A DNA stretch of 64,000 bases, taken from Larkinella arboricola. GTDB lineage: Bacteria > Bacteroidota > Bacteroidia > Cytophagales > Spirosomataceae. Where the stretch lies: positions 608,272 to 672,271 of the forward strand of contig NZ_QLMC01000002.1 of the NCBI RefSeq assembly GCF_003259745.1, given 5' to 3'. Positions 52,426 to 62,235 of this stretch are shown here, piece after piece. The translations under genes and the position numbers were made by a program. The notes under the pieces are model-generated. The model was not told the origin of the DNA. It made no database searches and saw only the letters and a list, made by a program, of their open reading frames with translations. Position 1 is the first letter of the stretch. Every line of letters starts with the position of its first letter.

Positions 52426-52662
52426 TTAAGAACCGGGCGTTACGTTTTCATCGTCACTGGTCCGGATATCGTTCATCAGCCCGTCATCGGTCGGGTCCTC
52501 TTCACCCGGAATACCCCGGCGAATATCGCCCCGCTCCTGGTAGACGGTTTCATCGTCGGTCAGGTCGTGGGTGAGGGGTTCATCCTGATCGGGGTTCAAA
52601 CGATCTTCCCGTTTGGGAGACCCATTCCCTTCGGGATCACTGGAGAAAAGGGGTGCTTTCAT
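52426..52662 (-). CDS. Small acidic hydrophilic protein, unknown function
   Basis: A 78-residue protein starting MKAPLFSSDPEGNGSPKRED, very rich in Asp, Glu, Pro and Gly (DLTDDETVYQERGDIRRGIP, GEEDPTDDGL) and lacking hydrophobic stretches; probably disordered. Convergent with the small helical protein at 52082. Acidic disordered proteins of this size are often stress-related, but that is only an analogy. Confidence 0.55.
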   Translation of the reverse strand: MKAPLFSSDPEGNGSPKREDRLNPDQDEPLTHDLTDDETVYQERGDIRRGIPGEEDPTDDGLMNDIRTSDDENVTPGS

Positions 52663-52825
52663 GGTAACATTATGGTATGGGATTATTCCGGCTCACTTTC
52701 TTTTTTAAACCGATAAGTCACTAAATGGTTTTGATTGGGAACAAAGCGTCAACGGTGACAGAATAAGAATCTGAAACAGGCCGGGCCGGGAATGCGTTCA
52801 AACTCTATGAACAGCTTAATTTCAT

Positions 52826-54478
52826 ATGATTGAAGATCTCTGGTACAAGAATGCCGTTATTTACAGCCTCGATCTGGAAACGTTTATGGACGCCAATGGC
52901 GACGGGGTGGGTGATTTTGCCGGACTAAGCCGGCGGTTGGATTACCTTCAGGCCCTGGGTGTGGATGTGATCTGGCTGGCCCCCTTTCAGCCGACACCCA
53001 ATCGGGACAACGGGTATGATATTGAAGATTACTACGGGGTTGACCGGCGGCACGGCTCCAGCGGTGATTTTGTCGAATTCATGTACCAGGCTAACAAACG
53101 GGGCATCAAGGTACTGATTGATCTGGTCGTCAACCATACTTCCAGCAAACATCCCTGGTTTGAGGACGCCCGGCGTTCCGAAAAATCCGAGCACCGCGAC
53201 TGGTACATCTGGTCGAAGGAAAAACCGGAGAACTCGGAGGACGGCGTTGTTTTTCCGGGCGTTCAGGAAACCACCTGGACCTACGACAAACAGGCAAAGG
53301 CGTATTATTTCCACCGTTTTTTTGAATTTCAGCCTGATCTGAACATAGATAACCCGGAGGTTCGGGCCGAGATTCGCCGGATTCTGGGGTACTGGCTCCA
53401 GTTGGGTGTGGCCGGTTTTCGGGTCGATGCGCTGCCTTTTGTGCTGGAATCGGCTGGTCCGGATCATACTAAACCGGTCATGCGGTTTGAATACATCAGG
53501 GAGTTTCGGCGGTTTCTGCAATGGCGGCAGGGAGACGCCATTCTGCTCGGGGAGGCCAATGTACTGCCGGAAGAGATTGATCAGTATTTCGGAAAAGAGG
53601 GGGACGGCTCGCATCTGCTGTTTAATTTTTACGTCAACCAGCACCTGTTCTACACCCTGGCAAGCGCCGATGTCCAGCCGCTGATCGACGCCCTGGAAGC
53701 CACCCGCAACATTGCCCCGGTTAGTCAGTGGGCCCATTTTCTGCGGAATCACGATGAACTGGATCTGGGCCGGCTGACCGATGAACAGCGTCAGGCTGTG
53801 TTTGCCCGTTTCGGTCCGGAACCCTCCATGCAGATTTATGAGCGGGGGATTCGGCGTCGGGTGGCCTCCATGATTGGTAACCGGCCACAAATCGAACTGG
53901 CGTACAGCCTGATGTTCTCCATGCCCGGCACCCCCGTGCTTCGTTACGGCGACGAAATTGGTATGGGTGAAAACCTGGACCTGAAAGAACGGGATGCCGT
54001 GCGGACGCCCATGCAGTGGTGCGCAGACCCCCAATCGGGCTTTTCGATGGCCGAAAAACTGGTTCATCCGGTCATTGACGAAGGGCCGTTTGGTTACAAG
54101 CACGTCAATGTGGAAGCGCAGCGTCGTGATCCGGATTCCTTCTTAAACTGGATCACGGCGCTGATCCGGCTACGGAAGGAATGTCCCGAAATCGGGTGGG
54201 GGCAGTGGCGGATTTTGCCGACGGGCAACCCGAAGGTCCTGGCCATTCACTACAGTTGGCGGGGAAATACGGTGCTTGTTATCCATAATTTCGATCCGCA
54301 TCCGCAGGAAATTCACCTGAGCCTGAAGCCGGAAAACGAAACCCGGCTGGTTGATCTGCTGGCCAATGAGCAAAGCGAGGCCGACGAGAAAGGTGTCCAT
54401 CAGATCCGGCTATCGTCCTACGGTTACCGGTGGTTTCGGGCTGGAAGTTTAAGCTATTTGCTCAATCTGGCGGAGTAG
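52826..54478 (+). CDS. GH13 enzyme of the trehalose synthase (TreS) type
   Basis: A 550-residue cytosolic GH13 enzyme. It starts MIEDLWYKNAVIYSLDLETF like maltose-to-trehalose isomerases. Conserved regions are LIDLVVNHTSSKHPWF, VAGFRVDALPF (nucleophile Asp201), LLGEANVLPEEI (acid/base Glu243) and LRNHDELDLGRL (Asp310), with GTPVLRYGDEIGMGENLDL, all in the style of TreS (GH13_16). The C-terminal beta domain (about 465-550) is present, but no maltokinase domain is attached. It probably interconverts maltose and trehalose, a compatible solute, or acts as an alpha-glucosidase. It is followed by a terminator and an AI-2E-type transporter. Confidence 0.88.
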   Translation: MIEDLWYKNAVIYSLDLETFMDANGDGVGDFAGLSRRLDYLQALGVDVIWLAPFQPTPNRDNGYDIEDYYGVDRRHGSSGDFVEFMYQANKRGIKVLIDLVVNHTSSKHPWFEDARRSEKSEHRDWYIWSKEKPENSEDGVVFPGVQETTWTYDKQAKAYYFHRFFEFQPDLNIDNPEVRAEIRRILGYWLQLGVAGFRVDALPFVLESAGPDHTKPVMRFEYIREFRRFLQWRQGDAILLGEANVLPEEIDQYFGKEGDGSHLLFNFYVNQHLFYTLASADVQPLIDALEATRNIAPVSQWAHFLRNHDELDLGRLTDEQRQAVFARFGPEPSMQIYERGIRRRVASMIGNRPQIELAYSLMFSMPGTPVLRYGDEIGMGENLDLKERDAVRTPMQWCADPQSGFSMAEKLVHPVIDEGPFGYKHVNVEAQRRDPDSFLNWITALIRLRKECPEIGWGQWRILPTGNPKVLAIHYSWRGNTVLVIHNFDPHPQEIHLSLKPENETRLVDLLANEQSEADEKGVHQIRLSSYGYRWFRAGSLSYLLNLAE

Positions 54479-54582
54479 AACAGGGGGCGTCGGCTACCGG
54501 CGGAAAACACGCAGGATACTGCCAAAGCCAGTATTCGTTACAGACAACCGAAAGGGGGCTAATCCGCTTTTTAAGTCATAAT

Positions 54583-54638
54583 AAGCTCCGGCAAAGTGAT
54601 CTGGTTAACAAAACCGGGCGCTCGGCAGGAGCTTTTTT
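54583..54638 (+). terminator. Probable terminator after the TreS-like gene
   Basis: AAGCTCC (54583-54589) pairs with GGAGCTT (54628-54634), enclosing a smaller GGTT/AACC hairpin, and is followed by TTTTTTG. It lies about 105 bases after the stop. The remaining gap to 54797 holds no supported gene. Confidence 0.6.
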
Positions 54639-54797
54639 GATGGATAAACCTATTTTTGCCGGTAGCAGGACGCTTCACGAGTGAGGTGTCCACGCTTACG
54701 CTAACGTTATGACCTGAACCAGCGGTTGTTACCGCGTCAAAACGGTTCAGATTATCCAGCCATTCTGTAAACCCCGGTTAAAGCCGTGGGCCCGTCG

Positions 54798-55901
54798 ATG
54801 AGTCAAATGATAAAACGCGCTCTGATTTACCGCGCCGACGCGGTATTGCTCTTTGGAATTTTACTGGTGGTGGCCCTGTATTTCGGGCAACCGTTTTTGA
54901 TACCGCTGTTTTTCGCCTTCATACTGTCGCTGCTGTTGCTTCCGGTTAGCCAGAAGCTCGAAAACTGGGGCATTGGCCGGATTGGGGCAACGCTGCTTTC
55001 CATCTTGCTGCTGTTGCTGTTCATCGCCGGTTTCTGCGGAGTGATTTACGCGCAGGGCACCCGGCTGGTGCAGGACTGGCCCCAGATTCAGCCAAAACTT
55101 CTGAAGTTGCTGAATACCGTTCAGGCGTGGGTGCAGCAGGAGATTGGCCTTTCACCGCAGCAGCAGATTCAGGCCGTCAAAGCGCAGTTGGAAAAGCAGT
55201 CTTCATCGTCCGGAAAATTGCTGAATACGGTTCTGGGCGGTATCGGCGGTATGGTAACTTCCTTTGTGCTGGTGCTGCTGTATATCTTTTTCCTGATGTG
55301 GAAGCGGGAGAAATACCCGGAGTTTATCCTGAAGTTATTCGCCGTTGAACACCACCCGGCGGTTCAGTCGGCTCTGTCAAAAATTGCAAAAGTGTCGGCT
55401 CAATACATGATGGGGCGGTTATTTTCGATGATCTTTCTGGCGGTTTTCTACATGATTGGCCTGTCGATTATCGGTCTTAAAAACGCCCTGCTGATGAGCT
55501 GGATTGCGGTCATCCCTACGCTAATTCCGTACGTGGGTGCTTTTATTGGGTCCACCTTTCCGCTGACGATGGCGTTGGTCAGCGGTTCTTCCGATCTGGT
55601 TCTTCCGACGGCGGCTATTCTGGTGGTAGCCCAGGCAATAGATAACAACATCATTGAACCCCTGGTGATGGGGGCCGAACTAAACCTCAGCCCGTTGTTC
55701 ACCATTATTGCCATTATCCTCGGCGAATTGCTCTGGGGCATTCCCGGCATGATCCTGTTCGAACCCTTATTTGCCATTGTCAAAATTATCTGCGACCACG
55801 TTCCGGCCCTGAAACCGTACGGCTTTCTGCTGGAAAACGAAGTAAAAGAACCGCAGTGGATCCGGAAGGTGCGGCAGGCCCTCGGACGAACCAGCCATTA
55901 A
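54798..55901 (+). CDS. AI-2E family transporter
   Basis: A 367-residue polytopic protein of the AI-2 exporter/YdiK/PerM family, with about seven to eight TM helices: a hydrophobic N-terminal pair (about 15-75), a soluble amphipathic region (about 90-150, LNTVQAWVQQEIG), then TM helices with the family signatures YMMGRLFSMIFLAVFYMIGL, IPTLIPYVGAFIGSTFP and NIIEPLVMGAELNLSPL. I chose the ATG at 54798; a GTG at 54786 is possible. Members export AI-2 or act as Na+/H+ antiporters; the actual substrate here is unknown. A strong terminator follows. Confidence 0.92.
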   Translation: MSQMIKRALIYRADAVLLFGILLVVALYFGQPFLIPLFFAFILSLLLLPVSQKLENWGIGRIGATLLSILLLLLFIAGFCGVIYAQGTRLVQDWPQIQPKLLKLLNTVQAWVQQEIGLSPQQQIQAVKAQLEKQSSSSGKLLNTVLGGIGGMVTSFVLVLLYIFFLMWKREKYPEFILKLFAVEHHPAVQSALSKIAKVSAQYMMGRLFSMIFLAVFYMIGLSIIGLKNALLMSWIAVIPTLIPYVGAFIGSTFPLTMALVSGSSDLVLPTAAILVVAQAIDNNIIEPLVMGAELNLSPLFTIIAIILGELLWGIPGMILFEPLFAIVKIICDHVPALKPYGFLLENEVKEPQWIRKVRQALGRTSH

Positions 55902-55913
55902 GTCTTCTTGTAA

Positions 55914-55968
55914 AAAAGCCGTTTTCGGGTTCGGCGTATAAAAACGTACCAACCTGAAAACGGCTTTT
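55914..55968. terminator. Bidirectional terminator between the AI-2E gene and susD
   Basis: AAAAGCCGTTTTCGGGTT pairs with its near-complement AACCTGAAAACGGCTTTT (one mismatch) across a loop of about 19 bases. A- and T-tracts on both sides allow termination in either direction. Confidence 0.88.
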
Positions 55969-55987
55969 ATGAATCAATCAACCCGGA

Positions 55988-57439
55988 TTAATACCCCGGA
56001 TTCTGCTGCAGCAACGCGTTGTTGTTAATCTCGGTCTGCGGAAACGGAAACAGCAGGTAATTTACATTCGGCGTACCGCGCTGCTGCTGAATAATATCCA
56101 GCGCCGTGACCGTATGCATAACGCCCTGCTGCGCCTGTTCGTGCCGGGCATACCGCAGCAGGTCAAACCAGCGTTCTCCCTCAAAGGCCAGTTCGAGTCG
56201 GCGCTGACGGTCTACCTCATTGCGGAACGCCTGCTGCGTCGCTACATTTGCCAGCGTCAGAGCCGGTAAGCCCGCCCGCGTCCGAACCGCATTCAGGGCC
56301 GTCAGGGCTGCCTGCGACGGACCGTTCTGCTCATTCAGGGCTTCGGCATACATCAGCATCACATCCGCCAGCCGCAGTACGTAATAATTGTCCGGACTGT
56401 TGAACCCGTTGGGATTGCTGCGCCATTTGTAAACGAAATAGCCGTTATCGTTGGGGTTAGAAGAACGGGACAGCACGAAGCTGGCGTGATTCCGGCCCGC
56501 CGGTATGCTCTCTCCCGTGAACTTCCAGCGCTGATCGTTGATCGTGTCGGCGGATTGAATCAGTTCGTTCGTCGGAATATTGAATTTCGGAAACGAATAC
56601 GTAGCCGGTGGCGAGGGCAGCAGCAGGTCGGGCAGGATAAAACCGCCGTCGGCATTCCCCGCAAACTGCACTTCAAAGATGGACTCCGGTTTGTTTTCGG
56701 GCGGAAACAGCGCGTTAAAGCTGGGCATCAACTGATACAGACCGCTGCTGATGACTTTATTGGCGGCCGTTGCAGCCTGCGCCCATTGCCGCTGGGTCAG
56801 GAACACCTTCGCCTGAAGGGCATTGACCGCCGTTTTGCTGACCCGGATCGGCGAGTTCGACCCGGCGGCTGTCCATTGTTCGGCTTGTTGCAGATCGCTC
56901 ACAATCTGGGCATAGACCTGTTCCTCGGTAGACCGCGCCAGGTTTACCACGCTGTTGTCGCCCGACTCGGTTGGCGTAAGCCGTAACGGAACCCCGCTGT
57001 ACAAACGCACCAGATTGAAGTAATGAAGCGCCCGCAAAAAGCTGGCTTCGCCCAGAATCTGATTTCGGCGGGCGGTATCCATCTGGATGCCCGGGACGTA
57101 GTTTAATACCGCATTGACCCGGTTAATACCGATGTAAGAAGCCTGGAATACGTTATTGACCTGGCTGGTCTGGGGCGTCCACAAAATCCGTTCCATAGCG
57201 TTGACGTCGCCGTTGGTACTGGTCACGTTATCGGACGGCATTTCGCCTACCACATTCAGGTCCTGGCCATACGTACCGGTTTGTTGCAGGGCATCATAAG
57301 CCGCCGTCAGTGCCGATTCGGCATCGTCGGCATTCTGGAAAAAGTTTTCCGGCGTAATGCTGGGCAACGGGTTTTTTTCCAGCACCTGGCAGCCCGCCAG
57401 GAACAGAAAGGGGAGAAGGAGAATCGTGATTTTCTTCAT
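55988..57439 (-). CDS. SusD/RagB family lipoprotein (second SusCD locus)
   Basis: A 483-residue SusD-like protein with lipoprotein signal to Cys17 (FLFLAGC). Family features are LEKNPLPSITPENFFQNADD, ASFLRALHYFNLVRLYSGVP, VLRLADVMLMYAEALNEQ, RQRRLELAFEGERWFDLLRY and the terminal ALLQQNPGY. It is the surface binding partner of the SusC encoded 11 bases upstream. Unlike the locus at 2210-8927 there is no sigma or anti-sigma gene here. The ligand is unknown. Confidence 0.96.
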   Translation of the reverse strand: MKKITILLLPFLFLAGCQVLEKNPLPSITPENFFQNADDAESALTAAYDALQQTGTYGQDLNVVGEMPSDNVTSTNGDVNAMERILWTPQTSQVNNVFQASYIGINRVNAVLNYVPGIQMDTARRNQILGEASFLRALHYFNLVRLYSGVPLRLTPTESGDNSVVNLARSTEEQVYAQIVSDLQQAEQWTAAGSNSPIRVSKTAVNALQAKVFLTQRQWAQAATAANKVISSGLYQLMPSFNALFPPENKPESIFEVQFAGNADGGFILPDLLLPSPPATYSFPKFNIPTNELIQSADTINDQRWKFTGESIPAGRNHASFVLSRSSNPNDNGYFVYKWRSNPNGFNSPDNYYVLRLADVMLMYAEALNEQNGPSQAALTALNAVRTRAGLPALTLANVATQQAFRNEVDRQRRLELAFEGERWFDLLRYARHEQAQQGVMHTVTALDIIQQQRGTPNVNYLLFPFPQTEINNNALLQQNPGY

Positions 57440-57450
57440 GACGGGTGGTA

Positions 57451-60400
57451 TTAAAAGTTGACGGTGATGCCTGCGGTAAAGGTTCGGGCCTGCGGATAAA
57501 CGCCGTAGTCGCGTCCAAAACCCACGGACGAGAACGGGTCGGCGCTCACTTCCGGGTCGTAGCCGGTATACCTGGTGAAGGTGAGCAGGTTCTGGCCAGT
57601 CAGGTAAACCCGGGCGTTGCTGATGCGGGCCCGCTGCAAGGGTTTGACCGGCAGGTTGTAGGCGATGGTCAGGTTTTTCAGCCGGGTGTACGTGCCGCTT
57701 TCCACAAACCGCGTCGAAAACCGGTTATTCTGGTTGGGGTCGTAGCGAACGGCCCGCGGAATGTCGGTATTCATGTTGTCGGGACGCCAGCGGTTGAGCA
57801 CCCGCGCCGTCTGGTTGAAGGGGTCCGCCATGCCCTCGATGCTGACCCGGTTCTGGTTATAGATGTCGTTTCCAAAACTGCCCTGAAACAGAAAGCTCAG
57901 TTCAAACCCCTTGTAGGTAAGCGTGTTGGTCAGACCGGCGAAGAAGCCCGGGTTGGGGTTCCCGATAACGGTCCGGTCATTGGCGTCGATCACCCCGTCG
58001 CCGTTCAGGTCGGCAAACCGGATGTCGCCTGGCTGCGGGTTATTGGGTTGGGTGGCTGCACCGGTAATGTCCTGCTGCGATTGAAAAATGCCCTGAACCA
58101 CGTAGCCGTAAAAAGCACCCAGCGGCTCGCCTTTGCGGGTGATGGTGAAATCGCCAATGATCTGCCGATCCACTTCCTGCCCCAGTTCGTTGCGGAGCGT
58201 ACCGATGTCCAGCACCTGATTGCGGTTCAGGCTGATGTTGAAGTTGGTAGTCCAGTTCAGGCCATTGCCCTGACTTTCGATGTTGGTGCTGTTGATGCCC
58301 AGTTCAATGCCCTTGTTCTGAATGTCGCCGATGTTCTGAATAATCTGCGGATTCTGCGCCCCGGCATTGAAAGGCAGCGGCACGTTCGTCAGCAGGTCGG
58401 TGGTGCGTTTGAGGTAGGCATCCACCGTGGCCGTCACCCGGTTGTTGAACAAGCCGATGTCTACCCCTGCGTTAAACTGCTTGGTGGTTTCCCAGCGCAA
58501 ATCTGCGTTTCCGATCTGCTGGGGGGCAATGCCGCCCTGAATACCGCCCGTTCCGGCGTAGTTCGCTCCCGACGCGTAGGTACTAAACCGCTGGTACGCG
58601 CCAATTTCCTGGTTCCCGTTTGCCCCGTAACTCAGCCGCAGTTTCAGGTCGTTGACCACCTTAGACTGGGGGAAAAAGCTTTCGCGCGAAACCCGCCAGC
58701 CGAGCGACAGGGCCGGGAAATACCCGAAGCGGTTGTTCGTTCCAAACCGGCTGGAGCCGTCGGCCCGCAAGCTGAGCGAGGCCAGATACCGTTCCTGGTA
58801 ATTATAAATGGCGCGGGCAAAAAAGCTTAACAAGCCCCACTGATCCTGGTAACTGGAAGGGGCCGTAAACTGCGTTCCGGCGCTCAGGTACGGAACGGCA
58901 TTCGACGGAAAGCCGGTAACCGAAGCCCGCGACGTAAACCGGTCCGACGCCTGAACGGATTGCCCGGCCAGCAGCGTCAGGTTATGGTTATTTCCCAGTT
59001 CGGGGTTGTAGGTCAGCGTATTTTCCCACAACCAGACCACCTGCTGGTTGGTGGCCGTGCTGGCGCTGCCGCGCGTGGCCGGACTGGCGTTCTGGGTGCC
59101 GGGGTAATCGCGGGTGATAAACTGGTTTTCGTTCTGGGTGCGGAAGTCAATACCGAGCGAACTACGAAGCGACAGATTGGATAAAATGTCGAGTTCCCCG
59201 TAGACATTCCCGATGACCTGGTAGATGATGGCGCGGTTATTCGTTTCGAGCAGGTTTCCTACCGGGTTGTCGAGCTGCTGGAACGGGTTAATACCGTAGC
59301 TGCCGTCCGGGTTGCGCACCGGAATGGTCGGAATCTGGGCCAGCGCCCCCAATACCGTCCCCGAATTCTGTAGTCCGAGTTCGCTCCGAACGCTGGTGTT
59401 GTTGTTGGTCCGGCTCAGGTTCAGGCTGGTACCCATCCGGAAGCGTTCGCCCATCTGCTGGTCGAGGTTGAGTTTAAAATTATACCGGTCAAAACCCGAG
59501 TTGAGCAGAATCCCGTTCTGTTTGAAATACCCGCCCGAGACGTAGTATTTCGTCGTCTCCGTACCGCCACTCAGGCTGATCTGGTAGTTCTGAATCGGGC
59601 CGGTGCGGTACACGGCGTCCTGCCAGTCGGTGTTGTAAGGGAGGTTGTTGAGGTCGGTGAAGGCGGGTGGATTTCCGGCGGCTGTGTTGGCTTCGTTGAA
59701 ATACTCGGCAAACTGGCGGGCGTTGAGCATATCAATTTTCCGGCGCAACCGCTGGCTTCCGTAGTACACGTTCAGGCTCACCTGTGGTTTTCCGGTTTTG
59801 CCCCGTTTGGTCGTTATCACCACGACCCCGTTCGAGGCCCGTAGCCCGTAGATAGCCGCAGCCGCTGCATCCTTCAGCACGTCAATGGATTCAATGTCGT
59901 TCGGATTCAGGGTGTTGAGCGGGTTGGGGCGCTGGTTGCCAATGCCGAGTTCCTGATCATAGGTCGGCAAAACCGGTACCCCGTCGATGACATACAGGGG
60001 CGAATTGGTCAGACTGATGGAGTTGTTTCCCCGAATCCGGATGTTGATACCGGCCCCGGGCGCACCCGTCGGAGCCGTTACCTGAATACCGGGGGCCTGT
60101 CCCTGTAGGGCCTGATCGAAACCGGCAACGGGTTGCCGCTGGATGGCCTGTGCCCCCACCGAGGTAACGGCGGTGGTCAGTTCCTGCCGACGCTGTGTGC
60201 CGTAGCCGACCACCACCACTTCCGAAAGGGCCTGAATGTCGGTCGCCAGGGTCACGTCGATGGTCGAGCGGTTGTTGATCGGCACTTCCTGCGACTGAAA
60301 CCCGATGTAACTAAACACCAGCGTTCCCGTCGTGCCCGGAAGGGTCAGCGAGTAGGTGCCGTTGGGGTCGGTGGTGGTGCCGGTGGTGGTGCCTTTCAGC

Positions 60401-60564
60401 AGAATGCTAACACCGGGTAAGGCTTCGCCATTGTCACTGGTTACTTTACCCGATACCGTTTGGGCAATGGTATTAACTGCGGCCCAGAAAAGCAGGAAAG
60501 TTTGTAACAGGCCGATTTGCGTGAGCCGCCGAATGGGCCCACGCTGGAGTAGCTGGTTTTTCAT
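57451..60564 (-). CDS. SusC/RagA family TonB-dependent transporter without STN domain
   Basis: A 1037-residue outer-membrane importer. I chose the ATG at 60564 (MKNQLLQRGPIRRL), which gives a long basic signal peptide to about residue 35; the frame opens further upstream, but that part is not protein-like. The carboxypeptidase regulatory-like domain (36-108), TonB-box-like SEVVVVGYG (114-122), plug (LYVIDGVPVLP, AAAAIYGLRASNGVVVITT) and barrel are complete. Lack of an STN domain fits the absence of local sigma/FecR genes, so regulation must come from elsewhere. It is co-transcribed with susD. Confidence 0.96.
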   Translation of the reverse strand: MKNQLLQRGPIRRLTQIGLLQTFLLFWAAVNTIAQTVSGKVTSDNGEALPGVSILLKGTTTGTTTDPNGTYSLTLPGTTGTLVFSYIGFQSQEVPINNRSTIDVTLATDIQALSEVVVVGYGTQRRQELTTAVTSVGAQAIQRQPVAGFDQALQGQAPGIQVTAPTGAPGAGINIRIRGNNSISLTNSPLYVIDGVPVLPTYDQELGIGNQRPNPLNTLNPNDIESIDVLKDAAAAAIYGLRASNGVVVITTKRGKTGKPQVSLNVYYGSQRLRRKIDMLNARQFAEYFNEANTAAGNPPAFTDLNNLPYNTDWQDAVYRTGPIQNYQISLSGGTETTKYYVSGGYFKQNGILLNSGFDRYNFKLNLDQQMGERFRMGTSLNLSRTNNNTSVRSELGLQNSGTVLGALAQIPTIPVRNPDGSYGINPFQQLDNPVGNLLETNNRAIIYQVIGNVYGELDILSNLSLRSSLGIDFRTQNENQFITRDYPGTQNASPATRGSASTATNQQVVWLWENTLTYNPELGNNHNLTLLAGQSVQASDRFTSRASVTGFPSNAVPYLSAGTQFTAPSSYQDQWGLLSFFARAIYNYQERYLASLSLRADGSSRFGTNNRFGYFPALSLGWRVSRESFFPQSKVVNDLKLRLSYGANGNQEIGAYQRFSTYASGANYAGTGGIQGGIAPQQIGNADLRWETTKQFNAGVDIGLFNNRVTATVDAYLKRTTDLLTNVPLPFNAGAQNPQIIQNIGDIQNKGIELGINSTNIESQGNGLNWTTNFNISLNRNQVLDIGTLRNELGQEVDRQIIGDFTITRKGEPLGAFYGYVVQGIFQSQQDITGAATQPNNPQPGDIRFADLNGDGVIDANDRTVIGNPNPGFFAGLTNTLTYKGFELSFLFQGSFGNDIYNQNRVSIEGMADPFNQTARVLNRWRPDNMNTDIPRAVRYDPNQNNRFSTRFVESGTYTRLKNLTIAYNLPVKPLQRARISNARVYLTGQNLLTFTRYTGYDPEVSADPFSSVGFGRDYGVYPQARTFTAGITVNF

Positions 60565-60918
60565 GAAAGTAAACGTCTGGTAAAAAATTAGGCTCCGTAG
60601 CGCTTCTCTACACTCTGCACTCATCCGTTCCTGGTAGTGTTCAGAAACCGGATGCCATAGGGGTAACTGCCTTACTTCGGAAGGGTTTTTAATAAAAAGT
60701 AAAAAAAGAATTTGGCCCACCGGGGGTGTTTCGGGGAAAAACGAGGGTAATCAGCGTCCAGCGTGGCTTTTTTGGACCACTTCCTCACTTGTAGAAACTT
60801 CTAACAGCTATAGCCTGCTAAATCTGGTTTGAATGGTAATGCAGGGCTATTACCGCTACCTTAACCCAAGGGTTTGCCGACGCAGCAGGCAATAAAATCA
60901 TCTATCAAACAGCAACGT
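60565..60918. other. Divergent control region of susC and the glycosyltransferase gene
   Basis: About 354 bases with no convincing gene. It must hold the susCD promoter and that of the glycosyltransferase at 60919; I found no exact TAnnTTTG element on either strand. Confidence 0.5.
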
Positions 60919-62139
60919 ATGTCTAATCATCAAACGGTAACCGGCACTCAGGCGACACCTCAGCAAGCGGCCAAATCACTCGGATTGATTCCGGGGGCGC
61001 ACTCAATTCAGGATTTAATCTGTTTTTCACACCTGCGCTGGAACTTCGTCTACCAGCGCCCCCAGCATCTGCTCAGCCGCGCCAGTCGCCACTTCCGCGT
61101 CTGGTTCTGGGAAGAGCCCGTCTGGGATCATCAAGCCTGGCTGGAAGTCCGTCCTATTGATGCACAAATGCACATTCTGGTGCCCCACGTACCACATGGG
61201 ACCCCCGCCGAAGCTCAACATGATTTGCAGCGTAAATGGCTAAACGACCTCTTGACCCAGCAGCAAATCACCGACTTTGTGGCCTGGTATTACACCCCCA
61301 TGGCCCTCAACTTTACCGAACATATCCAGCCCCGGCTTACCGTCTACGACTGCATGGACGAGTTATCGGCTTTCCGAGGTGCTCCACCCCAACTGCGTGA
61401 GCGGGAAAAACAACTCATGCAGCAGGCCCAACTCATGTTTACCGGCGGACAGAGCCTCTACGAAGCCAAGAAAAACCTGCACCCCTCGGTGCATGCTTTC
61501 CCCAGCAGCATCGACAACCACCACTTTGGACAAGCCCGGCTGGGACTGGACGATCCGGCCGATCAGCAGGCGCTGGCTTACCCGCGCATTGGCTTTAGTG
61601 GCGTCATTGATGAACGGCTGGATATCCAGTTGTTGGGCGAGCTGGCCCGGCGTCGTCCCGACTGGCAGTTTGTGCTGCTGGGTCCGGTGGTCAAGATTGA
61701 TCCGGCCTCTTTGCCTCAGGGCCCTAACCTGCACTACCTGGGCATGAAGGCCTACGAGCAGCTACCGGCTTATTTCAGCAACTGGCAGGTGGCCTGGTTA
61801 CCTTTTGCGCTCAACGAGTCGACGCGTTTCATCAGCCCCACCAAGACGCCGGAGTACCTGGCCGCTGGCCTGCCGGTGGTATCGACGCCGATCCGGGATG
61901 TGGTCAGCACCTATGGGGAGTGTGGCACGGTATGGATTGCCGACGGGGTTGAGGAGTTTGAGCGGTCGATAGAAGCGGCATTGCAGAACCCCTCGGCCTT
62001 ATGCTGGAGCCGGATTGATGCCCAACTAGCGCAGTGCTCCTGGCAGCAGACCTGGAAACAGATGCATGAGCTGATGGATGAGCAGTTACAGATTTCTGAC
62101 CGGTCGCGGTTTTCAGCTACAAAAGCCGTCACTGTTTAA
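60919..62139 (+). CDS. Glycosyltransferase, GT-B fold (GT4-like)
   Basis: A 406-residue protein. It opens with IQDLICFSHLRWNFVYQRPQ, a pattern of bacterial GT4-like enzymes that often sit beside UDP-galactopyranose mutase genes. It continues with TVYDCMDELSAFRGAP, VHAFPSSIDNHHF, ARIGFSGVIDERLD-like YPRIGFSGVIDERLDIQLL and the donor-binding STRFISPTKTPEYLAAGLPV. I chose the ATG at 60919 over a TTG at 60874. It should add a sugar to a soluble or lipid-linked acceptor in the cytosol. It is convergent with the clan-A glycosidase at 62236 and shares a terminator region. No UDP-galactopyranose mutase is seen in the window. Confidence 0.88.
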   Translation: MSNHQTVTGTQATPQQAAKSLGLIPGAHSIQDLICFSHLRWNFVYQRPQHLLSRASRHFRVWFWEEPVWDHQAWLEVRPIDAQMHILVPHVPHGTPAEAQHDLQRKWLNDLLTQQQITDFVAWYYTPMALNFTEHIQPRLTVYDCMDELSAFRGAPPQLREREKQLMQQAQLMFTGGQSLYEAKKNLHPSVHAFPSSIDNHHFGQARLGLDDPADQQALAYPRIGFSGVIDERLDIQLLGELARRRPDWQFVLLGPVVKIDPASLPQGPNLHYLGMKAYEQLPAYFSNWQVAWLPFALNESTRFISPTKTPEYLAAGLPVVSTPIRDVVSTYGECGTVWIADGVEEFERSIEAALQNPSALCWSRIDAQLAQCSWQQTWKQMHELMDEQLQISDRSRFSATKAVTV

Positions 62140-62165
62140 TTGATATGCACCGACTACTACTGCAA

Positions 62166-62197
62166 AGCCCAGCCAGATTGGCTGGGCTGCTTTTTTT
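62166..62197 (+). terminator. Rho-independent terminator of the glycosyltransferase gene
   Basis: The 10-bp perfect stem AGCCCAGCCA/TGGCTGGGCT with loop GAT is followed by GCTTTTTTT, 26 bases after the stop. Confidence 0.93.
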
Positions 62198-62235
62198 ATA
62201 AAATCCTCGTTTTGGCGAAGGGCTTGTAAGTGAAC

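Noticed and set aside
52925-54103. 392-codon minus-strand frame opposite the TreS-like gene
   Set aside because: A clear GH13 enzyme occupies the plus strand; the antisense product has no known features.
54479-54797. Small gene between the TreS-like and AI-2E genes (frame 54430-54684)
   Set aside because: The frame starts inside the TreS-like gene, crosses a terminator-like hairpin and encodes no recognisable features.
57445-58830. Long open frame (461 codons) antisense to the second susC
   Set aside because: It lies wholly opposite a certain SusC gene, and its product has no signal, fold or motif; long antisense frames are expected in GC-rich coding DNA.
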